Positions 6,800 through 13,277 of a stretch of 26,791 nt of DNA are shown here, piece by piece. The stretch is from positions 1 to 26,791 of the IMG/VR virus record IMGVR_UViG_3300027806_000136; one strand, given 5' to 3'. The stretch is from a virus. The notes below the pieces were generated by a model. The model worked only from the letters and a program-made list of their open reading frames with translations. It was not told the DNA's origin and made no database searches. Made by a program: the position numbers and the translations under genes. Position 1 is the stretch's first letter. The number at the start of each line of letters is the position of its first letter.

Positions 6800-7461
6800 G
6801 TAACGTTGATATGGCGGCGACCATTGCGCCGAAGTCTGACCAATTGAATTCCGACGACCTAATCGCCGGCCCACGCACGATCACGATCACAAAGGTAACG
6901 GCGCGCGTATCGTCGCCGGAGCAACCGATCGCCGTCTTCTTTGAGGGCGACAACGGCAAGCCTTATCTGCCTTGCAAGTCGATGCGCCGCGTCATGGTCG
7001 CAGTTTGGGGCGTGAATTCAGAGGCATATATCGGTAAGGCGATGACGCTCTATCGTGATCCGAATGTGTTGTTCGGCGGCATCGCAGTCGGCGGCATTCG
7101 CATCAGTCACATGAGCGGCATCGATGGCGAGAAGTCGATGGCGCTTTCGACCGCCAAGACTAAGCGCGTTCAATACACGGTCGCTCCGTTGGTCGAACGC
7201 AAAGCCGCCAAGCCAGCGGAGAAGTCGAGCGAGCCTAAGCTTACGCTACTCGGCAAGAATGGTCCGACCCAGGTCGCGCCGGCCAAGTGGCAAAGCGCGC
7301 TAGTCGATGCAATCTCGAAGCTCCCCTTCGATCGCGCCAAGTCGATCTACGAAGACAACGCCGAGTACATCGAAGCGGCGCGCGCGACGCATCCGGAAGA
7401 AGCGGATCGCGTTGAAGCGGCGTGGCAGGATCGCCGCGACGACGCGGAGATTTCGATCTAA
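6796..7461 (+). CDS. Conserved phage protein beside the RecE-like nuclease, 221 aa
   Basis: A TTG start at 6796 shares TTGA with the preceding stop and has GGAGGAT upstream. Residues 28-125 look like a compact beta-rich domain: ITITKVTARVSSPEQPIAVF, then CKSMRRVMVAVWG, then GKAMTLYRDPNVLFGG and GIRISHMSGI. I recall near-identical signatures in alphaproteobacterial prophages, where they are unannotated. The C-terminal half is a linker and helices rich in Lys and Glu. Being next to a RecE-like nuclease it may fill the ssDNA-binding or annealing role, but no RecT, Red-beta or Erf motif is visible. Confidence 0.7.
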   Translation: MSNVDMAATIAPKSDQLNSDDLIAGPRTITITKVTARVSSPEQPIAVFFEGDNGKPYLPCKSMRRVMVAVWGVNSEAYIGKAMTLYRDPNVLFGGIAVGGIRISHMSGIDGEKSMALSTAKTKRVQYTVAPLVERKAAKPAEKSSEPKLTLLGKNGPTQVAPAKWQSALVDAISKLPFDRAKSIYEDNAEYIEAARATHPEEADRVEAAWQDRRDDAEISI

Positions 7462-8039
7462 TGGGTACGAGCAAAGCTCAGCTATTGCCGTGGACGCCAG
7501 AGAACAAGGCGCTCTTGATCAAACTCTTTGACGTTGACGGGCAGTCGCAATCCTTCTGCGCAAAGAAGATGACGGAGGTAATGGGCCGTCCGGTTTCGGT
7601 TAGCGCAATCGCGGGACAAATCCGCGTGTTGCGCCAATCGGGACGCATGCAATGGACGCGCCCGGAGGACACTCAACGCCGTGTGCGTCGAGATAACAAC
7701 GCGCGGCTCCGGCACAAGTCGAAGAAGGGGGAGACGAACACAAAGAAGAAAGAGCCGCCGCCGCCAAAGCCTTCGCTTGTTCGCGAAGACTTGTTGTCGC
7801 CCATCTCGCAAGAAGACGGCTCGGCAATGAACTACGACACGATGCGTCCCGGCCGATGCTTGTTTATGTTCGGCGATCCGAAGTTTGAATTTTCATTCTG
7901 CGGACGGCCGGTGTCATCGGAGCGCGGCCCTTGGTGCGCGGGGCATCATCGCGTTTGCTACCAAGAAGGAACGTCACGCAAAGCAAAGCGCGCGCCGGAC
8001 GACAAGAAGGCAATCGCAAACGCAAAATTTAATTGGTGA
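7461..8039 (+). CDS. GcrA-like cell-cycle regulator homologue, 192 aa
   Basis: GcrA of alphaproteobacteria binds RNA polymerase sigma-70 region 2 and activates promoters marked by GANTC methylation. The C-terminal domain matches the sigma-interacting domain closely: CLFMFGDP (133-140), then EFSFCGRPV (143-151), then GPWCAGHHRVCYQ (156-168), with the conserved Cys/His pattern C..........FCG.......C..H...YQ. The N-terminus has WTPENKALLIKLF, the GcrA-like opening, then a longer helix-turn-helix-like region through residue 62. The middle is a basic, Lys/Pro-rich linker, as in GcrA. It starts at ATG 7461, overlapping the previous stop by one base. Confidence 0.82.
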   Translation: MGTSKAQLLPWTPENKALLIKLFDVDGQSQSFCAKKMTEVMGRPVSVSAIAGQIRVLRQSGRMQWTRPEDTQRRVRRDNNARLRHKSKKGETNTKKKEPPPPKPSLVREDLLSPISQEDGSAMNYDTMRPGRCLFMFGDPKFEFSFCGRPVSSERGPWCAGHHRVCYQEGTSRKAKRAPDDKKAIANAKFNW

Positions 8040-8043
8040 TCGT

Positions 8044-8358
8044 GTGATCAAACTCTTGACTATCCGTGAGGTATGCTCACGTATGAAGAGAAGCCGCGCC
8101 ACGCTCTACCGGCGAATTAAAGCAGGGAGTTTCCCCGCTGCATTCGAGCCGGGGCGTTGGCGTGAAAGCGATGTGGACGCGCACATAGAAAAACGCGCGC
8201 CACAGTCACCGGCTTGGGAGGTGGATCATGTTGCTATCGAAGCTGCCCTTACACGTAGTCGCGCGCGGACCACGCCAAGACGGAACGTTCAACGTAATGT
8301 TCCGCGTCCGGAAGGATCGCCCCCGAGATTGGCCGTCGTCAATTCCGATCCCGTTTGA
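8044..8358 (+). CDS. AlpA/excisionase-like DNA-binding protein, 104 aa
   Basis: GTG at 8044 is the only start that keeps the whole domain; it follows the GcrA-like stop by four bases. Residues 6-47 form the MerR-like winged helix of AlpA/Xis proteins: LTIREVCSRMKRSRATLYRRI, then GSFPAAFEPGRWRESDVDAHI. These proteins bend DNA at attachment sites or activate integrase genes. The 3' end overlaps the integrase by 131 bases in another frame. A repressor operator lies within codons 8-13, and an in-frame ATG at 8083 could give a shorter product lacking the start of the domain. Confidence 0.75.
   Translation: MIKLLTIREVCSRMKRSRATLYRRIKAGSFPAAFEPGRWRESDVDAHIEKRAPQSPAWEVDHVAIEAALTRSRARTTPRRNVQRNVPRPEGSPPRLAVVNSDPV
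8056..8081 (+). promoter_or_regulatory. Internal repressible promoter inside the excisionase gene
   Basis: TTGAC (8056-8060), then four bases, then operator CGTGAG-GTATG-CTCACG (8065-8081), the same architecture as the sites at 4099-4127 and 4865-4891. Transcripts starting here would lack the 5' end of the excisionase gene and so would express integrase without full excisionase. Confidence 0.6.
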
Positions 8359-9358
8359 TCGGCGACGCGGCAACCTATCCGATCCGGCCGAAGTATCCCG
8401 CATTCTAGCCGACGCGGCCAAGCTGACGGAGCGCCTTGAACGCGAGCGCGCCGGTGAGAAGGGCGATCGTCCGGACGCCGGAACCATGCCGGCCGTCGCC
8501 GCCGCGTGGCAAGCGTCGTGGGAGGGGGATATCCGGCCGCGAACTCAGGAAGCCTATCGCAAAAGCCTACGTCCGCTTCTGGCGTGGTCGTCTGTATTGA
8601 GACACCCGCCCGTCGCCCTGCTGACGTTGCCGCAAATCCTCACGTTCCTTGCCGGCTATAAGGATCGACCAGCGCAGCAAGCGGCGCTGCGACGTTGCTT
8701 GTCGGCGATGCTATCCTTTGCCCGCGCGCACGGCATCATTGACACACACCCGCTCGGCGTGCCGGTGCGGATCAAGCGCGCCAGGATGCAGCGCAAGCGC
8801 GCCGTCGATCTATGGGACGCGAAGATAACCCAAGCCTATGCCGACGAAGCCGACCGCCTTGGATGGCGCGGGCTGGCGAACATGCTGCATCTCATGTGGG
8901 AGACGTCGGCCGATGCGACGGACGTCGTGACGTGGCGCAATGGTGCGAACCTCCCGCCAGATCGTGACGTTATCGATTACACGCGAGGGAAAACGGGGGA
9001 GCGCTGCGTTATCCCGATCAGCGCCGCGCTCGCCGCGCGCCTTCGCAAGTTTGGCTTGATGCTCGTCACCGATCCGGCCGGCCGTCCCTATAAGGCCGAG
9101 TGCATCAAGAGCGACAACCAGCGTGGCGGGCATTTCCGCGTGCTGCGGAAGCGCATCATCGACGCCGGCGGGCCGTCGCGTGTGCTCGATCACTTGCGAC
9201 ACAGCGCCGTGACGGACGCGCTCACGAAGGGCGCGAAGCTGGAACACTTGCCGTCGCTGACGGCGCACCGTGGCGAGCAAATGGTTGAGGCTATCTATTC
9301 ACAGATGACGGAAGCGCAGGCGCGCGCTGTCCAGATCGCCCGAGGGATTATCGATTGA
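8228..9358 (+). CDS. int: Tyrosine site-specific integrase, 376 aa
   Basis: It catalyses recombination between attP and the host attB. GGGAGGTGG just upstream supports the ATG at 8228. Residues 1-75 form an N-terminal arm-binding region (GTFNVMFRVRKDRP), and about 85-185 a SAM-like core-binding domain. The catalytic domain has K255 in YTRGKTGERCVIPI, R324 in DHLRHSA, H347 in LTAHRGE and the nucleophile Y357 in EAIYSQM. Odd: the first catalytic arginine, expected in the TG.R...L pattern, is Asp229 in WETSADATDVV. The gene ends 77 bases before a tRNA-derived att core, the usual place for attP. Confidence 0.9.
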   Translation: MLLSKLPLHVVARGPRQDGTFNVMFRVRKDRPRDWPSSIPIPFDRRRGNLSDPAEVSRILADAAKLTERLERERAGEKGDRPDAGTMPAVAAAWQASWEGDIRPRTQEAYRKSLRPLLAWSSVLRHPPVALLTLPQILTFLAGYKDRPAQQAALRRCLSAMLSFARAHGIIDTHPLGVPVRIKRARMQRKRAVDLWDAKITQAYADEADRLGWRGLANMLHLMWETSADATDVVTWRNGANLPPDRDVIDYTRGKTGERCVIPISAALAARLRKFGLMLVTDPAGRPYKAECIKSDNQRGGHFRVLRKRIIDAGGPSRVLDHLRHSAVTDALTKGAKLEHLPSLTAHRGEQMVEAIYSQMTEAQARAVQIARGIID

Positions 9359-9394
9359 CGGTCGCACGGTCATAACTTACACGGTCGCACGGTC
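9358..9394. repeat. Direct 14-bp repeats, candidate integrase arm-type sites
   Basis: ACGGTCGCACGGTC occurs at 9358-9371 and again at 9381-9394, a 23-bp period starting at the last base of the integrase stop. A partial third copy, CGGTCGCACG, lies on the other side of the core at 9570-9579. Such repeats flanking the core fit integrase arm-type sites. Confidence 0.6.
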
Positions 9395-9499
9395 GCTTTC
9401 CGTTCCAAGCCTAAGTGTTTGGAATTAAAGCAAAAGGGTGATTAGCTCAGTTGGTAGAGCAGCTGACTCTTAATCACACGACGTCGAGCCGTAAGTTAT
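9372..9499. repeat. Inverted repeat flanking the att core
   Basis: ATAACTTAC (9372-9380) and GTAAGTTAT (9491-9499) are exact inverted copies on either side of the tRNA-derived core. They could be excisionase or integrase arm sites. Confidence 0.5.
9436..9476 (+). other. attP core: 5' half of a tRNA-Lys(CTT) gene
   Basis: Forty-one bases match the 5' half of an alphaproteobacterial tRNA-Lys: acceptor strand GGGTGAT, D-arm GCTC-AGTTGGTA-GAGC, anticodon stem GCTGA, and loop CTCTTAA with anticodon CTT. From 9477 on the sequence no longer follows a tRNA; there is no T-arm and no matching acceptor strand. It is therefore not a working tRNA. Its place just past the integrase gene marks it as the attachment core. 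The single GANTC of the window (GACTC, 9465-9469) is inside it. Confidence 0.75.
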
Positions 9500-9550
9500 T
9501 GTTTTCGCTTGGCTTCGCGCGACTTGGCTATCTCAAATAGCATCACGCAA

Positions 9551-9563
9551 TATCAACGGGTTA
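9551..9563. promoter_or_regulatory. IHF-like site in the attP arm
   Basis: TATCAACGGGTTA fits the IHF consensus WATCAR-N4-TTR exactly and lies 75 bases past the tRNA-derived core, where IHF bends attP in lambda-like systems. Confidence 0.45.
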
Positions 9564-9782
9564 CGCTCGCGGTCGCACGTTTCGCTTAATCCCGAACGTG
9601 AGGGCCGCGACCACCAAGGCCGTCGCATACGACACGATGAACATGGCCGCGTAATCGTTCCACAAGCCTTGCCCGCCGCCCGCAATGAAGAAGCCGAACC
9701 GCACGGCCGGCGCGGCGAGGCAGATAAAGAAAAGGCCCCGCCAATCGGGGGCCAACAGTCCGGCTATTAAACCTATCAGCAT
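9561..9782 (-). CDS. Small multi-pass membrane protein, possible holin, 73 aa
   Basis: Nearly the whole protein is hydrophobic. Three short segments, about residues 2-12, 17-34 and 45-64, are broken by DWRG and GQGLWNDY, and the end is basic (KRNVRP). This is the size and shape of a small phage holin. It is the last gene of the late strand, beyond a strong terminator, and a second terminator-like hairpin lies within its first codons. It would thus be expressed only by read-through. Its 3' end enters the attP arm. Confidence 0.5.
   Translation of the reverse strand: MLIGLIAGLLAPDWRGLFFICLAAPAVRFGFFIAGGGQGLWNDYAAMFIVSYATALVVAALTFGIKRNVRPRA
9726..9753 (-). terminator. Terminator-like hairpin inside the small membrane protein gene
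   Basis: Read on the minus strand: GGCCCC (9753-9748), an 8-base loop, GGGGCC (9739-9734), then TTTTCTTT (9733-9726). It satisfies the stem plus T-tract rule although it lies 30 bases into an open frame. Confidence 0.5.
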
Positions 9783-9814
9783 GGGCGCTCCTTGCCCCGC
9801 TGACGCTAGAACGC

Positions 9815-9843
9815 AAAAGGGGCGGGGATCAACCCCGCCCCTT
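9815..9843 (-). terminator. Strong intrinsic terminator of the late operon
   Basis: A perfect 11-bp GC-rich stem (9833-9843 with 9817-9827) closes a 5-base loop and is followed by T residues on the minus strand. It falls between the 154-aa secreted protein gene and the possible holin gene, and probably ends most late transcription before attP. Confidence 0.75.
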
Positions 9844-9866
9844 CGCCGTAAGCCCCAGCGCCCGCC

Positions 9867-10331
9867 TTATTGCGAAGTGGATTTCTTCGCAATGTAATCC
9901 TCGATACGCGCTTTCAGTTTCAGCGCGATCGTCGCTTGATACTTTGCGTAGAGGCTGGCGGCGTTTGCCTCGAAGACGCGAAGGGCTTTCGCCAGCATCG
10001 CGTTGCGCACGTCAACCGAATAGCCTTGCGCTCGAATGTCTTCGGCAAGGTCGAACGCTGCGGCCGAGATCGCCTTCGCCGCGACCTGATCAAGCTTCGT
10101 CAGTTGGACGGCCCAGCGCGCCGGGCCGGGCAGAAGGCCGGTGAGGTGGCCGACAAGGCCGGCGGCGACTGCACCAAGGGCGACGATCGCTTCGGCGACG
10201 TACTGGCCCCAGGGGAGGTTGACGGTCGTGTCATCGGCTGCGGCCGGCGCAACCGCGCCGAGGGCGGGGGTCGCAATCAGGGCGACCGCAATCGCCACGT
10301 ATGCGAACAAGTAAGGCTTCGAGATTTTCAT
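9867..10331 (-). CDS. Secreted or membrane-anchored late protein, 154 aa
   Basis: The N-terminus is a signal peptide: MKISK, a hydrophobic run, then an Ala-rich cleavage region near ATPALGA (about residues 20-26). A second hydrophobic stretch, about 45-68 (IVALGAVAAGLVGHLTGLL), could be a membrane helix. The rest is a charged, helical region ending KARIEDYIAKK. A ribosome-binding site GGAGA precedes the ATG. It lies among small late genes in the place phages keep lysis functions, so a spanin-like or holin-like role is possible. No peptidoglycan hydrolase motif is present. Confidence 0.6.
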   Translation of the reverse strand: MKISKPYLFAYVAIAVALIATPALGAVAPAAADDTTVNLPWGQYVAEAIVALGAVAAGLVGHLTGLLPGPARWAVQLTKLDQVAAKAISAAAFDLAEDIRAQGYSVDVRNAMLAKALRVFEANAASLYAKYQATIALKLKARIEDYIAKKSTSQ

Positions 10332-10339
10332 TTAGGGTC

Positions 10340-10359
10340 TCCGATCAGAGGAGATCGGA
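10340..10359. other. Hairpin in the leader of the 154-aa gene
   Basis: TCCGATC (10340-10346) pairs with GATCGGA (10353-10359) across a 6-base loop just ahead of the ribosome-binding site. No T-tract follows, so an mRNA stability or translation role is more likely than termination. Confidence 0.35.
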
Positions 10360-10394
10360 AAGTCCGCTTTGTGTGCTAGCGCCTCAACGCACCA

Positions 10395-10619
10395 TCACGG
10401 ATGTGGCGTCGGGCCAATGATGAAGCCCATAATATTCTTGAAGAAGAAGCCGATCAAGCCGACGACGCCACCGAGCACGGCCGTCGCACCCATGACCGCG
10501 CCCTTTGATACCGTCATCTTGGTATGCATTTCGCGGACCAATGTAAGCGTCTCGTGCTGATCAGCTTCGAGCGCCTTCACTTGGGTTTCCAAGACTGCAA
10601 GTCGTTCTTCGGTGCTCAT
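10395..10619 (-). CDS. XhlA-like coiled-coil plus membrane protein, 74 aa
   Basis: It starts at ATG 10619 with AGGA upstream; an in-frame GTG at 10661 is less likely. Residues 1-37 form a heptad-like coiled coil (ERLAVLETQVKALEADQ), followed by one membrane segment (about 43-66, GAVMGATAVLGGVVGLIGFF) and a short tail. This is the layout of XhlA/haemolysin-type phage proteins that accompany holins. It follows the 871-aa internal protein gene by 42 bases. Role inferred from shape and place only. Confidence 0.6.
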   Translation of the reverse strand: MSTEERLAVLETQVKALEADQHETLTLVREMHTKMTVSKGAVMGATAVLGGVVGLIGFFFKNIMGFIIGPTPHP

Positions 10620-10661
10620 GGGCAATCCTGATCTCATCAAAGGTTGTGGATCACTACGCAC

Positions 10662-13277
10662 TCAACGGCCCCACGAGCCCCAAAGCTCCTGATCCTGATC
10701 CTCCATATCCAAGGTTCCCAGGTCCGGCGAACCCATGTCCGCGCCGTCGCCCGGCCCCCACCAATAGCCCTGTTCAACGCGGCGCGCGCGGCGCGCAAAA
10801 TCGGCTTCGGCTTCGGGGTCAACCATACGCTGCATGTTGTCCCAAACCAGACGTTCCATCGCCGTGTCCGTTGCCCAATGGCGCGGGACGAAGTTCTTCA
10901 CCGTGCGGATTGCTTGCCGGCCGGTGTGTGTTTCATCTTCGCCGCCGGATAGCGCGGTCCCGGCTTCGGTGCCGACGTCTTTGACCAGCGTGGCGACGTC
11001 GAGCAATGCCGACACGGTAGGTCCGCCGGCTTGGCCGGCCGCTTGAACCGTCGTGTCAGCATCGGTCATCCCTCGAATGTAATCGTGAAAGAAGCCGAGC
11101 GACACGGATTTCCAGAACACGCGATTGACGAACTCCGGATCGGAAACGTCCGGCGCTTCCTTGCCTTGCAACACGTCCGAGATGATGACGCCAAGCCCCA
11201 CGAGAACCATACTCGGCATAACCATCCCGAGAAGGTAGTAGCCTGCGCCGGCCGCGAAGCCGCGCGTTCCTTTGCCGTTGGCGTGAAAGATTTCCGCCGC
11301 GCGATACGCGTGGTGTTGGAAGTGTGAGATCGAATAGGTTTTGAGTTTGGCGATCGACCCCAGTACCGTGCCGGTGATAGAGCCCGGCTTGAAAGGGATC
11401 ACGCGCGCCGAACGTGGCGTGCCGCTAATCGTCGCCGCTTCGCCTTCCTCTTGGATCAGCGTTAAAAGCCGGATTGAAACCTCTTCGCCTTCCGTTAATC
11501 CGGGGCGCGCGCGAACGTTTGAATTCACTATCGAGACGCCAGCGATTTCACCAGGGCCGATCACGTTCACACCCCGGCGGTTCACGCGCGGCGCGGCTTG
11601 AATTATGGCCCATGCATCGGCGTCGATATCGTAGCGTTCAAGCATTGTGCGAAACGCTGGCGGCAGTTTGTCGAATGCAGTGTTAGCGTGGCGCGTCACC
11701 TCATGAAGCACGCCCATCGTCCACATAGCGCGCAAGCCCATCGTCATCGGTTTAAGGCCGGTGTAGGTGAGGGCGCGGTCGGTGACGTATTGCGAGATTG
11801 GCGAGCCGAGAACCGTCGCGTGATCGCGCGCCTCGGCGTTCATCACAGATAAGCCCGCGTCGATTTCAACGCCAAGCTCAACCAGCGTTTGTGGATCGGT
11901 CGAAAGCTTCACCGCGTTTACGAGATCGCGCATCATGCCTTGCACGGATAGCGAGCGGAACGCGCGCGTCGCCGCTTGGTTCACGACGTCACTCCCGATA
12001 AGGAACGGCGTGAACGCGAGCATCTTCGCATACATAAGATTGTTGATCGTGCCTTCGACGTGAGCCCAACCTTTGTTGAGAGGGCGTCGCGCTTCGCCAA
12101 CGAAGTAATTCCAGGCGCGTTGTGTGGCGACTGACTTGTCGGTCGCGTACTGCAATCGGCTTTCGGTTGTCAGCTTACGGCCGATATCATCCATCGTCGG
12201 GAATAGCGAAGGCTTCCCCATTTCCGCTTGCTGCGCTTCATAAAGGATCATGCCTCCCACGTTCTCGCCGTCGCCAGCGAGGTAGCGGATCGTGCCGTTT
12301 GAATGCGGCCCGAGGTATTGCATCGCCGCTAGATCGTGATTGATCGTGCGAAGATAGCTCGTCATCGCTTCGAACGGGTTCACGCCCGAGCCAAAGCGAC
12401 TGCTATATTCCATCCATGACGACGCATCTTTGAACACGATCATGCGAGGGTCGGCGTGACGACGCCATGTCGCCGTCCCGTATGTGCCTTGCATCGTCGG
12501 CTTCTCTTTGCTCGCCTGCGATGTGATCGACGTCCAAGCTTCGTCAAGAAAGTCTTCGAACTCCACCGCCGAGAACGGCATCCCGGTTTCAGGGTTCGTC
12601 ATCTTCGCCATGTCAACGCGGGCGCGAATGTAATTCTTCCATTCGTCAATGCCGGCGCGAGCAACGCGTATTGCATCGTGCGTCTGTGCCAAGTGCCAAT
12701 CAGCGCGAAACGAAACATTGCCGCCGGCTTGATTGAACTGATCAATCTTGCGGGCAGAGATACGACGCCACGCGTCGGCGAATGCCTTAGCTGTAGCGTC
12801 TCCGGTGTTCTCACCGAATAGCTCGCGAACAACCAAGTCCATGCGCGCGCGATTGTGACGCACGCCGCTAATCGGCGTTTTTCGGAACTCATGCATCATC
12901 GCGCTAAGTTCTGCGAGATCGAGCTTCGCCAAAGCTTGCGCGCGAAAGTGAACGCGGTTGATCAATTGAAGCGCGTACTCGCCCACATCGACTTCGCCCT
13001 TGCGATTACGGAAGCGCGCCATATCCGCGTCGATGCGGTCGATTGCCTCTTGCTGCAAGCGCGCGACGATCTTGCGATGCTGCGCAAGCGCGATCATTCC
13101 ATTCAAAACGGCTTGGTTCGCTGTTCTCTCCGCTGATAGATTGCCGTGCGGCGTGCCACCGCCGGCCGCTGCGGCTGCGGCGTACTCTCTCGCCCATAGC
13201 CGTTCCATCGCTTTGCGGTCCTGTTGGTGCAATCGCCCCACGGCTGCGGCGGTTCGTGTGCATTTGATGATAGCCAT
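10662..13277 (-). CDS. Large internal virion (ejection) protein, 871 aa
   Basis: The start overlaps the stop of the 2076-aa gene (TAATG). The protein is mostly helical and rich in Ala, Arg and Glu. A membrane-seeking run FTPFLIGSDVVNQAAT lies mid-protein, and a strong hydrophobic segment lies near residues 673-705 (YYLLGMVMPSMVLVGLGVII). The end is acidic and Trp-rich (DQDQELWGSWGR). In T7-like and BPP-1-like phages the last large late protein plays the part of gp16: ejected first, it helps form the channel through the cell envelope. Assignment rests on size, gene order and membrane segments; no lytic transglycosylase motif is seen. Confidence 0.65.
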   Translation of the reverse strand: MAIIKCTRTAAAVGRLHQQDRKAMERLWAREYAAAAAAGGGTPHGNLSAERTANQAVLNGMIALAQHRKIVARLQQEAIDRIDADMARFRNRKGEVDVGEYALQLINRVHFRAQALAKLDLAELSAMMHEFRKTPISGVRHNRARMDLVVRELFGENTGDATAKAFADAWRRISARKIDQFNQAGGNVSFRADWHLAQTHDAIRVARAGIDEWKNYIRARVDMAKMTNPETGMPFSAVEFEDFLDEAWTSITSQASKEKPTMQGTYGTATWRRHADPRMIVFKDASSWMEYSSRFGSGVNPFEAMTSYLRTINHDLAAMQYLGPHSNGTIRYLAGDGENVGGMILYEAQQAEMGKPSLFPTMDDIGRKLTTESRLQYATDKSVATQRAWNYFVGEARRPLNKGWAHVEGTINNLMYAKMLAFTPFLIGSDVVNQAATRAFRSLSVQGMMRDLVNAVKLSTDPQTLVELGVEIDAGLSVMNAEARDHATVLGSPISQYVTDRALTYTGLKPMTMGLRAMWTMGVLHEVTRHANTAFDKLPPAFRTMLERYDIDADAWAIIQAAPRVNRRGVNVIGPGEIAGVSIVNSNVRARPGLTEGEEVSIRLLTLIQEEGEAATISGTPRSARVIPFKPGSITGTVLGSIAKLKTYSISHFQHHAYRAAEIFHANGKGTRGFAAGAGYYLLGMVMPSMVLVGLGVIISDVLQGKEAPDVSDPEFVNRVFWKSVSLGFFHDYIRGMTDADTTVQAAGQAGGPTVSALLDVATLVKDVGTEAGTALSGGEDETHTGRQAIRTVKNFVPRHWATDTAMERLVWDNMQRMVDPEAEADFARRARRVEQGYWWGPGDGADMGSPDLGTLDMEDQDQELWGSWGR

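Noticed and set aside
9436-9500. A complete, functional tRNA gene
   Set aside because: Only the 5' half fits. After 9476 the anticodon stem partner is broken and there is no T-arm or 3' acceptor strand complementary to GGGTGAT.
9867-10331. Endolysin
   Set aside because: It has a signal peptide and a helical region but no lysozyme, amidase or peptidase motif; no other late gene here shows one either.
10645-10984. Plus-strand Pro/Arg-rich frames opposite the end of the 871-aa gene
   Set aside because: Composition and position mark them as antisense shadows; the minus-strand gene continues to its acidic Trp-rich C-terminus.
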